Source of the DNA: Lentzea sp. NBRC 102530
GTDB lineage: Bacteria > Actinomycetota > Actinomycetes > Mycobacteriales > Pseudonocardiaceae
Direction of reading: 5' to 3'
DNA length: 64,000 bases
NCBI RefSeq assembly: GCF_030269365.1
Contig: NZ_BSTF01000006.1
Span: 310,001 to 374,000 of the forward strand
Below the pieces are notes generated by a model that had not been told where the DNA came from, did no database searches, and saw only the letters and a list, made by a program, of their open reading frames with translations. How positions within the stretch are numbered: the stretch's first letter is position 1; each line of letters starts with the position of its first letter. Position numbers and translations under genes: made by a program. Shown here piece after piece: positions 8,241 through 16,296 of the stretch.

Positions 8241-9008
8241 GTGGGCACACTGCAGCGCGTCGGCGTCATCGGGGTGGGCGAGATCGGCAAGGCCGTGGTC
8301 GAGGGCCTGAGGCACGACGGCGACCCGACCCCCGAGATCCACCTGTCCCCTCGCGGTGCGTCCGCTGACCTGGCCGAACGTTACGAGGCCGTGCACCTGT
8401 GCATCGACAACCAGCAGGTCGTCGACCGTTCCGACCTCGTGCTGATCGCCGTGCGCGGCCCCGACCGCCACTCGCTCGCCGGCCTCCGCATCCCCGGCGA
8501 CAAGATCGTCGTCAACGTCATGGCAGGCGTTTCCAACGACGACCTGCGGTCCATCCTGGACACTGCCGCGCCCTTGGTCCGCGCCATCCCGTTGCCCGCC
8601 GTGCGCGAACGCATGTCCGTCACCGTCGTGCACCCGTCCGACCCGGTCGTGAACGCGATGTTCGACGTCCTCGGGGGAGCGATGCCGGTCGCCGACGAGA
8701 CCGCGTTCGACGTCTTCTCGGCCCTGACCGGCACCTTGACCAGCCACTACGCGTTCCTCGTCACGCTCGCCGAGTGGGCCTCGAGCCACGGCATCGCTCC
8801 CGACGACGCCGACCGTTACGTGCGCGGCCTCTTCGAGAACGTGGGCCGCTCGCTCGGCGACGAGACCCGGACGTTGCCCGGACTCGCCGCCGACCACGAA
8901 ACCCCGAACGGCAGCAACGAACGCATCCGCACCACCTGGTTCGCCTCTGCCGCCGACGGCCTGCGGGAGTCGCTGGACGCCCTGCTGACCGACCTGCGCC
9001 GCCCCTAA
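8241..9008 (+). CDS. Pyrroline-5-carboxylate reductase-like NADP-dependent oxidoreductase
   Basis: A 255-residue protein with an N-terminal Rossmann fold (RVGVIGVGEIGKAVVEGL) and a helical C-terminal dimer domain of the ProC type, including ALTGTLTSHYAFLVTLAEWA and the loop HETPNGSNERI where ProC has its substrate-binding SPGGTT motif. The divergent loop means the substrate may not be pyrroline-5-carboxylate. I placed the start at GTG 8241, which leaves a short Rossmann leader; an in-frame GTG at 8202 would add 13 residues and touch the divergent gene. Its stop overlaps the convergent esterase gene. Confidence 0.8.
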   Translation: MGTLQRVGVIGVGEIGKAVVEGLRHDGDPTPEIHLSPRGASADLAERYEAVHLCIDNQQVVDRSDLVLIAVRGPDRHSLAGLRIPGDKIVVNVMAGVSNDDLRSILDTAAPLVRAIPLPAVRERMSVTVVHPSDPVVNAMFDVLGGAMPVADETAFDVFSALTGTLTSHYAFLVTLAEWASSHGIAPDDADRYVRGLFENVGRSLGDETRTLPGLAADHETPNGSNERIRTTWFASAADGLRESLDALLTDLRRP

Positions 9009-10453
9009 CCCCAGAACGCGAGCTTGTGCTCGGCCGCGAAGTCCACCGGCCCGATCGCCCCCGGCGCCAGCGACTGCACGTGCTGCCCCTCGTCGAACCG
9101 CGGCCACCCCGGCGTCCCGGTGCGGGCGAAGTCCGTCCACGCCTTGATCATGTAGTCGGACAACCCGCGGTCCTTCGTGAAGTCCCCGTCGGGGAACAGG
9201 TACTCGATGTCCGCCGAGTGCCTGGCGTCCTGGCCCGCGAACTCGAACGCGTAGACAGGCGCCTTCTTCGCGTACAACGTGTTCTGCCGGAACGTCGCCC
9301 GCGCCCACACACGATCCGTCAGCAACGTCGCCCAAGCCTGCTTCGGCGACGCGTACGCACTGACCGGGTACCCACGTTCGACCTCCGCCGCCCGGTCCGG
9401 GAACGCCTCCCGCACCAGCCGCGAGTAGTCCTCGGCCGACATGGGCTCCGGCCGGAACAACTCCACGAAGCTCGTGTGCTCGTCGCGCGTCGACCCGGCC
9501 AGGATCGGCACGTCCGCGAACTCGCCGGCCTCCAGCGACTCACCGGGCAACTTCGGCAACAGCTCACCGCCGTACCCGACCGGCTGGAAGATGTTCATGA
9601 TCTGCGGGTGGTCCAGCAACTTCTCGACCGGCAACCGCCGCAGGCACTCGACGTCGGCGCACCCGAGTTCCTCGCCGATCATCGCGCCGACCTCCTGGAT
9701 CTCCGGCACCGCCCGCCAGGCGAGCGACGGCAACGCCTCCAGGTCCGGGAACCAGGCCCCCTTCGGCACGTCCACGAGCGTGAACGAACTGTGCATGATC
9801 GCCCTGTGGAACAGGGGCTTCTGCCCGATCAGATGCGCACTCACGGCCGTCGCCCCGAACGACACCCCGAACAACGTCACGTTCCCCGGATCCCCACCGA
9901 ACGCGGCGATGTTGCGTTGGACCCACTCCAAGGCCGCCCGCTGATCCAGCAACCCGAACTCGCCCGAGTGCGCCAGCCCGGGCAACCCGAACCCGCCGAA
10001 CACACCCATCCGGTAGTTGAACGTCACCACGACGACGTCCCCTTGCCGCGCAAGGCGTTCCGCGTCGAAGTGGTGCCCTGCCCCGATCGCCCCGTCCCCG
10101 TGCACCCACACCAACACGGGCTTGCTCCCGCTCGTTGACGGCGTGGTGACGTTGGCGAAGAGGCAGTCCTCCTCCGTCGACCTGGTCTCGGAGTAACTCG
10201 ACCCCACCTGCGGACACGGACTGCCGGGCTTCGTCGCCTCCCGCACCCCGCTCCACGTCGCCGCCTTCACCGGCGGCTTCCACCGCTCGGGCTTGGCCGC
10301 GTAAGGAATCCCCTGGAACCGCAGATGCCCGTCCCGCTGCTCACCCCGAACCTGCCCGGTATCGAGCTCGACCACGTCCGACGGCATCGCTTCCCCCGTC
10401 CCACACGCACCGACCAACACCACCGCGGCTAACAACAACGTCCCCCGACGCAC
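9005..10453 (-). CDS. Type-B carboxylesterase/lipase, predicted lipoprotein
   Basis: A 482-residue secreted alpha/beta hydrolase. The N-terminus is a lipoprotein signal with the lipobox cysteine at residue 17 (VLVGAC). The carboxylesterase signatures are present: EDCLFANV near residue 95, the oxyanion-hole stretch WVHGDGAIGAGHH, and the nucleophile elbow GVSFG with Ser198 instead of the usual GESAG. It hydrolyses esters at the outer face of the membrane; the natural substrate is unknown. GGGGAGG precedes the GTG at 10453. It is the second gene of an operon led by the TetR regulator 4 bases upstream. Confidence 0.88.
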   Translation of the reverse strand: MRRGTLLLAAVVLVGACGTGEAMPSDVVELDTGQVRGEQRDGHLRFQGIPYAAKPERWKPPVKAATWSGVREATKPGSPCPQVGSSYSETRSTEEDCLFANVTTPSTSGSKPVLVWVHGDGAIGAGHHFDAERLARQGDVVVVTFNYRMGVFGGFGLPGLAHSGEFGLLDQRAALEWVQRNIAAFGGDPGNVTLFGVSFGATAVSAHLIGQKPLFHRAIMHSSFTLVDVPKGAWFPDLEALPSLAWRAVPEIQEVGAMIGEELGCADVECLRRLPVEKLLDHPQIMNIFQPVGYGGELLPKLPGESLEAGEFADVPILAGSTRDEHTSFVELFRPEPMSAEDYSRLVREAFPDRAAEVERGYPVSAYASPKQAWATLLTDRVWARATFRQNTLYAKKAPVYAFEFAGQDARHSADIEYLFPDGDFTKDRGLSDYMIKAWTDFARTGTPGWPRFDEGQHVQSLAPGAIGPVDFAAEHKLAFWG

Positions 10454-10457
10454 GTGC

Positions 10458-11024
10458 CTACCTCCCCGTCATCAGCTCGACGGCCGCGATCAACTCCCTC
10501 TCGCAGACGTCGAGATCAAGTGCCCCGGACCGCAACACCACGCCGTTGCGCATGGCGAGCACGAACACCGCCACCACCTCCGGGTCGAACACGCGGAACT
10601 CGCCGGCCTCCTGCCCCCTGCGCAAGAACCCGGCGAGCTCCACGTGATCGGAATCGGCGATGCCCCCGTCCGTCACCGCCGAGTGGGCCCGAATCCGCAG
10701 GAACGCCACCATGTCGTCCCGGTGCTCCCGCAAAAAGGCGATGTTGGCGCTCAAGAACGCCCGCAACTCCTCCTTGGCGGACCCCTGCCCCATTCGAGCG
10801 CTCACAAACCCTTGGAACCGCTCCAAGATGTCCGCGAACACCACGTCCACCAGCTCCTGCTTGTTCCTGAAGTGGTACGAGATCAACCCGGTGCTGCTGA
10901 GCCCAGCCCTCGCAGCGATCGCCTTGAACGACGTCTCCGCGTAGTCCAACTCCGCCACGGTCGCGATCGCGGCCTTCACGATCTGCGCCCGCCGAGCCTG
11001 CTCGGTAACCGACTTTGCTCGCAC
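10458..11024 (-). CDS. TetR/AcrR-family regulator (controls esterase operon)
   Basis: A 188-residue TetR protein. The helix-turn-helix spans about residues 10-55 (TSFKAIAARAGLSSTGLISYHFRNKQELV) and the remainder is an all-helical ligand domain. The start is taken as GTG 11024; a TTG two codons upstream is possible. An imperfect palindrome with TTTGCT/AGCAAA arms overlaps the start region, a usual place for a self-repressing operator. The carboxylesterase gene follows 4 bases after its stop, so repressor and esterase form one transcript that the ligand, perhaps an ester, would induce. Confidence 0.88.
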   Translation of the reverse strand: MRAKSVTEQARRAQIVKAAIATVAELDYAETSFKAIAARAGLSSTGLISYHFRNKQELVDVVFADILERFQGFVSARMGQGSAKEELRAFLSANIAFLREHRDDMVAFLRIRAHSAVTDGGIADSDHVELAGFLRRGQEAGEFRVFDPEVVAVFVLAMRNGVVLRSGALDLDVCERELIAAVELMTGR

Positions 11025-11031
11025 AAGCAAA
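11014..11031. promoter_or_regulatory. TTTGCT-N6-AGCAAA palindrome at the tetR start (candidate operator)
   Basis: 6-bp perfect arms (11014-11019 and 11026-11031), with two further matching positions in the spacer, overlap the start codon region of the TetR gene. A related TGAGCAAA half-site follows at about 11042. Binding there would block translation and transcription of the tetR-esterase operon. Confidence 0.45.
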
Positions 11032-11136
11032 ACTTAGCACGCCTGAGCAAACCATGGCTCATTCGGATGGAAACACCTTGACCCAATCGCCCGATCTCAA
11101 GTAGGTAGCTCGTACATCGCAGCAAGGGGAGTAGCC

Positions 11137-11418
11137 GTGGCTCAGGGTTCCGCCACCCGCCGAGTGATCACACCGACGATCGCCATGGCCGTCGTCCTGT
11201 CCGGCACCGCGATCACGATCAACCTGGCCACCGACTGGAAGACCAACCTCTGGGCCTGGCTAGGCGTCTTCGCCCTGACCGCCGCCACGGCCGCCGTGTC
11301 CTACTGGCTCTACAAGGCCCAGGACCAGTCACAGCCGCCGTCCGTCGAACGCTCGGTCACCGGCGACGTCTCCAACAGCACCGTGATCATCGGAGACGGG
11401 AACCAGGTCCAGCGGTGA
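11137..11418 (+). CDS. Small two-helix membrane protein with C-terminal amyloid-like motif (candidate membrane effector)
   Basis: A 93-residue protein with two hydrophobic helices (about residues 10-31 and 37-59), a short polar linker, and a C-terminal segment, residues 70-92, reading ERSVTGDVSNSTVIIGDGN. This beta-prone segment matches the first residues of the NTPase encoded immediately downstream: about 12 of 23 positions are identical (E, R, S, V, G, V, S, V, I, G, N, V). The stop overlaps the NTPase start as GTGA, so the two are made together. Known systems in multicellular bacteria pair an NLR-like sensor and an effector that share an amyloid signalling motif. By that analogy this would be a membrane-perturbing executioner; this is inference. 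The AGGGGAG before the GTG at 11137 is a good ribosome site. Confidence 0.8.
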   Translation: MAQGSATRRVITPTIAMAVVLSGTAITINLATDWKTNLWAWLGVFALTAATAAVSYWLYKAQDQSQPPSVERSVTGDVSNSTVIIGDGNQVQR

Positions 11419-14360
11419 TCGAGCGCTCAGTGGTCGGCCCGGTCGACCACAGCCAGGTGGTGATCGGCAACGACAACACGGTGATCCACAACGCGGACCG
11501 CGCACCGATCCGCGTCAGCCCACCGCGCCGTCGCGCGACCGCAGAACGCCTGCTGTTCGGACCCGACACGACGCACCCCACCACAGACCGCCCCCTGACC
11601 TGGCTGCGACCAGACGCCGGCGTCGTCCCGATCCAGCCCCGCCCCGAAGACGCAGACCTGCTCTCCTGGTGCACGGGCAACTCCCCGCTACGGGTCCGCC
11701 TCCTCTGCGGCCGCGGCGGCCAAGGCAAGACCACTACCGCACGACAACTCGTCAAGGTCCTGCATGCCCGCAAGCACATCGCGGGCTTCCTCGACCTGAC
11801 TTTCGCCGACGACGCCGAATCAGACTTCGCCCGTCGCCGCTGGGCCGAGATCGAAGCCGCGCTCATGAGTCGCCCAGCCCAACGCGCGATAACCCTCCTG
11901 GTTGTCGACTACGCGGAGAACGAACCTCTCTCCCTGCGCCGACTGCTCACTCTGACCCGCGAAGCCCCCACAACTCGCGTGCTGCTCCTGAGCCGCAACG
12001 AAGGCAACTGGTGGCCAGATCTCCTGGCCGACCCCACCTGGTCGCCCCTGCTCGACGCCGAATCGACCCGCCTCGAGTCGCTCGCTACCCACCTGCCCGC
12101 CGCCGAACTCCACGCGGACGCGGTGCGCCGCTTCGCCGACCGCATCCCCGGCAGCCTCGTACCACCGGACGACTTGCTCCCAGAGTTCGCCACCACGCTC
12201 GACCTCTACGCAGACGCGCTCCTGCGAGTGCTGGACGCCGCGGCGGTCGAGCGCGGCGAACAGCCGATCCGCATCGCCGGTGGCGACCCGATCACCGACC
12301 TGCTGGCCCACGAGTCACGTCACGTGAAGTCGATGCTCGCCGACCAGCAGATCGAGATGCCCCCGCACGACCGCGATCTGGTCCTGGCAGCCCCGTTCCT
12401 GGTACCCGCGCCCACTCTCGACGACGCCGTGCGCCTGCTGCGCACGCTCGGGCTCGAAGGCGGCCACGACGACGCGTGGTTCCGCCGCGTGGCTAAGGTC
12501 CTCGGGAAGCTCTACCCCGACGAGCAGACCGGTGGAGTCTGGTCGGCACCACGCCCCGACCGCCTGCCGGACACCCACCTGCTCGCCCTGGCCAACCGTG
12601 CCGCATCCGACGGCGACTGGACCGACGTGGTCTCCCGTGTAGCCGCCACCAGCGACGTGGAACTGGCAGGACACGTCTTGAAGGCATTGTCGCGGTGTCT
12701 CTCGACGCCTGGAGCGGAGCGCAGGTTCCAGGTCGGGGTAAGGCGTCTCATGGCTGCGGTGGACTGCCTGGTGCGCATGCATCCCAAGGGATATCTGTTA
12801 CCCGCGCTCCTGTTGTTCCCCGGCAGGGTCACCGACGCCATCAGCGAGGCTGTCGGCGACCCCGAGGCTCTGTCGACAGCCGACGTGGCGGCCGTCGACA
12901 ACGTGTTGGCGAGGCTCGGGCGCTCCACAGGCCGAGCCTTCGACGTTCTTCACATTTCCCGTCGCCTGATCCAAGACACGGCGCTGGGGCCTGACTCCGA
13001 CCACGTGGCGGTGGATCGCCACGCTCGCCTGCTGACGCGGTTCAGCTTCCGGTTGGCCCAAGTCGGACAGCACGAGCAGGCGGTTGTTCCCGCCCAACGC
13101 GCCGTTGATCTTCGTCAGCGCCTGGTCGCTGACGATCCCGACGGCGACCAGGCGGCCCTGGCCATGGCACTCACCGACCTCGCCGCCCGATTGGGAAACA
13201 TCGGTCGCCGCGAACAGGCACTGATCCCTGCACATCGCGCTATCGAGATCCAGGAGCAACTCGTCGGGACCGACCCCGACGCGAACCTGCCCAGACTCGC
13301 CGGAACCCTCACCAACCTCGCCCACTTGCTCCAGGAGATGGGGAGGTCCGAGCAGGCCTTGATCCCCGCACGTCGCTCGGCCGAAATCTGGGAGCGACTC
13401 GTGGAGGCGGACCCCGTGCCTCACCTACCCGATCTCGCCACAGCGCTCAACAACCTGGCCAACACGCTCGCGGAAACAGGACACCGAGAGCAGGCACTGA
13501 CCGCAGCCGAAAGAGTCCTCGCGATCCGGGAGTCCCAGGCCGAGGCCAACCCAGACGGCTACCTGCCTGATCTCGCCACCGCGCTGAGCAACTTGGCCAA
13601 CCACCTGCTGGCGGCGGGACGAGCAGGGGAGGCACTGGACGCCGCGGAGCGCAGTGTGGAGATCCGGGAGCGGCTCGTCGACTCGAACGCCGATTTTCAC
13701 CTGCCCCACCTCGCCGCAGTTCTTACCAACCTGTCCTTGGTCATGTCGCAAGCGGGGCGGCGCGACGAGTCGCTCGTTCCGGCACGACGAGCCATCGACT
13801 TGTTCGAAAAGCTCGCCGAGACGAACAGCGATGTCTACCTGGACCTCCTCGCCCGATCTCTGCACAACTTCTCGGTGGTACTGGGGGCGGCGGGGCAAGA
13901 AACGGAATCAGCCATCTATGCGGAGCAAGCCGTCTGCCTCTACCAACAGCTCGTCGCCGAGGACCCCGATGGCTATTCGGCCCAGCTCGCCGTCACGAGC
14001 AGGAATTTGTCCATTCGATTGGTGACGGTCGCACTGACCGAGTCGGCGCGTACAGATTCGGCGCTCACGGATGACCTTGCCGCGATGGGCGTGGATGCCC
14101 GCCTCGACGTCATCGAGCGCGCGGTTGAGGTCTTCCGCCACATCAGCGAAGCGGACGTCAAAGCCCTACTTCCTAACCTCGCGTCCGCACTGGCGAACCT
14201 GACGGATCGAGCGGCAGAGATGGACCAGGATCAACAGGCAAGAACTGCCCGTCTGCTTCAGCATCTGGTCGGCGCGTGCTCGGACCTGGACTTCCCGATC
14301 CCAGGGATCGCTGAGCTTCGCAACAGCCTGGACGAGGTTCGCGGCCCAGGTTCCGCGTGA
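11415..14360 (+). CDS. STAND-type P-loop NTPase with TPR repeats and N-terminal amyloid-like motif (NLR-like sensor)
   Basis: A 981-residue protein. Residues 2-24 (ERSVVGPVDHSQVVIGNDN) repeat the motif at the end of the upstream membrane protein. The NTPase core follows, with a P-loop GRGGQGKTT (residues 99-107, Lys105) and a Walker-B-like LLVVDYAE (Asp165), as in STAND/NLR proteins. From about residue 553 there are seven tandem TPR-like units of 46 residues (EQALIPAHRAIEI... NLPRLAGTLTNLA type), the usual ligand-sensing and oligomerising end. The order short motif, NTPase, TPR is that of bacterial NLR-like proteins. The likely role is stimulus-driven assembly that templates the membrane partner. 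It is not AfsR-like: there is no DNA-binding domain. It ends 88 bases before an XRE gene. Confidence 0.82.
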   Translation: MIERSVVGPVDHSQVVIGNDNTVIHNADRAPIRVSPPRRRATAERLLFGPDTTHPTTDRPLTWLRPDAGVVPIQPRPEDADLLSWCTGNSPLRVRLLCGRGGQGKTTTARQLVKVLHARKHIAGFLDLTFADDAESDFARRRWAEIEAALMSRPAQRAITLLVVDYAENEPLSLRRLLTLTREAPTTRVLLLSRNEGNWWPDLLADPTWSPLLDAESTRLESLATHLPAAELHADAVRRFADRIPGSLVPPDDLLPEFATTLDLYADALLRVLDAAAVERGEQPIRIAGGDPITDLLAHESRHVKSMLADQQIEMPPHDRDLVLAAPFLVPAPTLDDAVRLLRTLGLEGGHDDAWFRRVAKVLGKLYPDEQTGGVWSAPRPDRLPDTHLLALANRAASDGDWTDVVSRVAATSDVELAGHVLKALSRCLSTPGAERRFQVGVRRLMAAVDCLVRMHPKGYLLPALLLFPGRVTDAISEAVGDPEALSTADVAAVDNVLARLGRSTGRAFDVLHISRRLIQDTALGPDSDHVAVDRHARLLTRFSFRLAQVGQHEQAVVPAQRAVDLRQRLVADDPDGDQAALAMALTDLAARLGNIGRREQALIPAHRAIEIQEQLVGTDPDANLPRLAGTLTNLAHLLQEMGRSEQALIPARRSAEIWERLVEADPVPHLPDLATALNNLANTLAETGHREQALTAAERVLAIRESQAEANPDGYLPDLATALSNLANHLLAAGRAGEALDAAERSVEIRERLVDSNADFHLPHLAAVLTNLSLVMSQAGRRDESLVPARRAIDLFEKLAETNSDVYLDLLARSLHNFSVVLGAAGQETESAIYAEQAVCLYQQLVAEDPDGYSAQLAVTSRNLSIRLVTVALTESARTDSALTDDLAAMGVDARLDVIERAVEVFRHISEADVKALLPNLASALANLTDRAAEMDQDQQARTARLLQHLVGACSDLDFPIPGIAELRNSLDEVRGPGSA

Positions 14361-14423
14361 CTTTGGAGAAGTTCCAAAACGCATGCTTTCAGGTTGACCT
14401 CTGGCGAATGGGTGGAGCCAAAC

Positions 14424-14445
14424 GGAACGGTGGCCCTACCGTTCC
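14424..14445. promoter_or_regulatory. GGAACGGT-N6-ACCGTTCC inverted repeat before the XRE gene (candidate operator)
   Basis: Perfect 8-bp arms end 3 bases before the ATG at 14449, where a ribosome site would be. Self-repression by the XRE protein is the simplest reading. The short spacing also means the transcript could fold here. Confidence 0.5.
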
Positions 14446-14448
14446 CGC

Positions 14449-15327
14449 ATGCCATTGCGGAGATCAACGGTGCGCGGCCGTGAGTTCGGGGACGCCCTCC
14501 GCGCGTTGCTGCGGGCGGCCGGTCTCACCAACCGCGAAGCCGCCCTCTTGCTGGGTTGGCAGGAGGCCAAGGTCTCCGAGCTGATCAACGGCAAGGAAGG
14601 CGTCAGCGACGTCGAACTCGCCCAGTTGCTCGGGCTGTTGCGGACGCCGCCTGCCGAGTTCGCGCATCTGATGGCGTTGCATCGGGAGACGCACCAGCGT
14701 GACTGGTTGCAGCCCGCCAAGTCCGGCGTCACGGACCGGGCTCGCACCCTCCGCGAACACGAGAAGATCGCGTCCAGCATCACCGGGCTGTCGATGAACG
14801 TCGTGCACGGACTGCTTCAGGTGCCCAACTACACCCGCCACCTCGCCATCGCGAAGCCGGTGCCCGCCGACGAGATCAACCCGCTCGTCGCGAACCGGGG
14901 CGCCCGGCAGAACGCGGTTCTCGACGGCTATCGGGCGGTCACGATCTTCATGCACGAGCAGGCGTTGCGGTTGCCGGTCGGAAACCCCGAGATCATGGCG
15001 GAGCAGCTGCACCACCTGCTGCGCGCATCGGTGAGGCCGTACCTGACGGTTCGGATGATTCCGACGGAGTTCGGTCCGCATGCGGGGCTTGCCGGCGACT
15101 TCGACCTGCTGAAGTTCAAGAAGATCCCGCCGATCGTCTATGTCGAGAGCGAGGGGGCTAACGTCTTCCTCGAAGATCAGCCTTCCGTGGCGCTCTATGA
15201 CACCGTGGTCGAATCACTCTCTCGGACGGCGTTGGACGAGGCGCAATCGAGGAAGCTGATCACCGACATCATCGGTGAGGGGTTGCGGTATGACCAGGTG
15301 GCGGAAGAGCAGCTACAGCGCGAGTGA
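14449..15327 (+). CDS. XRE-family regulator with DUF5753
   Basis: A 292-residue regulator of the large actinomycete XRE/DUF5753 group. The helix-turn-helix lies at about residues 10-65 (LTNREAALLLGWQEAKVSELINGK). The DUF5753 effector domain follows and includes MNVVHGLLQVPNYTRHLA and later YLTVRMIPTEFGPH. These proteins usually work with a small DUF397 protein encoded next door, as here, and relatives such as WhiJ act in development and secondary metabolism. Start is ATG 14449; a GTG eight codons later is possible. A perfect inverted repeat covers the region just upstream. Confidence 0.9.
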   Translation: MPLRRSTVRGREFGDALRALLRAAGLTNREAALLLGWQEAKVSELINGKEGVSDVELAQLLGLLRTPPAEFAHLMALHRETHQRDWLQPAKSGVTDRARTLREHEKIASSITGLSMNVVHGLLQVPNYTRHLAIAKPVPADEINPLVANRGARQNAVLDGYRAVTIFMHEQALRLPVGNPEIMAEQLHHLLRASVRPYLTVRMIPTEFGPHAGLAGDFDLLKFKKIPPIVYVESEGANVFLEDQPSVALYDTVVESLSRTALDEAQSRKLITDIIGEGLRYDQVAEEQLQRE

Positions 15328-15448
15328 CGGCAACTGCGTCGAGGTCGGCCGTGGAGTCGGCATCAGGGACAGCAAGTCGCCAGCCGTCGAACTGCCGCTC
15401 AGCGACCGACAATGGGGCGCGCTGTTGCACCTGGTCAAGGCGAGCTGA
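15290..15448 (+). CDS. DUF397-domain protein
   Basis: A 52-residue protein read from ATG 15290 to TGA 15446-15448, overlapping the last 38 bases of the XRE gene in another frame. It has all DUF397 hallmarks: WRKSSYSASDGNCVEV at the start, then GIRDSKSP and a final segment containing WGALLHLVKAS. DUF397 proteins are partners or antagonists of XRE/DUF5753 regulators. The overlap shows the two are co-translated. Cys16 in the NCVEV motif is the conserved cysteine of the family. Confidence 0.9.
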   Translation: MTRWRKSSYSASDGNCVEVGRGVGIRDSKSPAVELPLSDRQWGALLHLVKAS

Positions 15449-15551
15449 CAATTTTCTGTCGCCTGTCATTCGCACCCGTTCGGTGATTCGCTGCCCGTGA
15501 GCGGCGTCACAGGTGCATGCTGGAGTCCGACGACCTCAGAGCCGAGGACTG

Positions 15552-15734
15552 ATGATCATGACGAGTGCGACTGCGGGCTCCCGCCACAACTGGGAGTCGG
15601 ACCTGGAGCGCTACCGGACCAGGGCGGTACAGGTGCTCGACACGCACCTGCCCGCCACCACCGGGTGCACCGAGTGCGGTGACCCCTGGCCGTGTGCCAG
15701 GGCGTGCACCGCGGAGCTGGTCCTCGAGCTCTGA
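15552..15734 (+). CDS. Small cysteine-containing protein beside the XRE-DUF397 pair
   Basis: A 60-residue protein starting at ATG 15552 (GAGG 6-9 bases upstream). The N-terminal half is helical (WESDLERYRTRAVQVLDTHL) and the C-terminal half has four cysteines, GCTECGDPWPCARACTAELV, that could hold one zinc. Similar short proteins occur next to XRE/DUF397 genes in actinomycetes, but no function is known to me. It is convergent with the FBP-domain gene, 3 bases apart. Confidence 0.65.
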   Translation: MIMTSATAGSRHNWESDLERYRTRAVQVLDTHLPATTGCTECGDPWPCARACTAELVLEL

Positions 15735-15737
15735 GCA

Positions 15738-16229
15738 CTACGAGGTCACCCGGCCGAGGAACGCGCTGATCCCGGCCGTCATGCGTTCGACCTGGTCGTC
15801 GAGCGACAGCGCCTCCTTGAACCGCGAGCCCGGGCCCGCGCTCTTCTTGCCGCGCAGGTACAGCGAGCACGCCAGGTCGGCGCACACGTAGACGCCGACG
15901 GTGTTGCCGAGCTGGCCCGACTTGCCGGCCTTGCGCGCGCTCATCAGGGACACCCCGTCGCCGGAGTGCGTGGTCAGGCACCACGAGCACATCGTCTTGC
16001 GCGCCCGCCCGGCCTGCGCGGCCCGTCGCAGGGCGATGCCGGTCAGTGTGCCGTCGAGGTCCATGACGAGGTACGAGCGGTCCGGTGCGGCGGGGTCGGT
16101 CCAGCCGAGGAAGTCGAGCGAGTCCCACGGGCGTTCGCCCAGATCCTTGGGTACGTGCATGCGCTTCGCCTCGCCCTTGGTGGAATTGACGAAGGACGCG
16201 CGGATGTCGTGTTCGGTCAGCGGCTTCAT
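15738..16229 (-). CDS. FBP-domain (FusB-like treble-clef zinc) protein
   Basis: A 163-residue protein of the FBP (FusB/FusC) type. The N-terminal helical part is followed by a treble-clef zinc finger with CSWC near residue 80 and CADLAC near residue 116. FusB-type proteins bind elongation factor G on the ribosome and free it from fusidic acid stalling; actinomycete homologues are poorly studied, so a ribosome or EF-G role is inference from the fold. It is divergent from a TetR gene across a triple half-site palindrome and is probably repressed by it. Confidence 0.85.
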   Translation of the reverse strand: MKPLTEHDIRASFVNSTKGEAKRMHVPKDLGERPWDSLDFLGWTDPAAPDRSYLVMDLDGTLTGIALRRAAQAGRARKTMCSWCLTTHSGDGVSLMSARKAGKSGQLGNTVGVYVCADLACSLYLRGKKSAGPGSRFKEALSLDDQVERMTAGISAFLGRVTS

Positions 16230-16240
16230 GACCAGGAACG

Positions 16241-16267
16241 CTAGGCTTGCCTAGAGGTCCTAGGCAA
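16241..16267. promoter_or_regulatory. Overlapping CTAGGC/TTGCCTAG palindromes (candidate TetR operator)
   Basis: Three copies of the half-site: CTAGGC-TT-GCCTAG (16241-16254) and TTGCCTAG-N5-CTAGGCAA (16247-16267), both with perfect arms. They lie between the divergent FBP (start 16229) and TetR (start 16297) genes. The nested arrangement could hold two TetR dimers or let one dimer choose between sites. Confidence 0.6.
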
Positions 16268-16296
16268 ATCATTAAGCCCTTTAGGAAGGGTGACGG

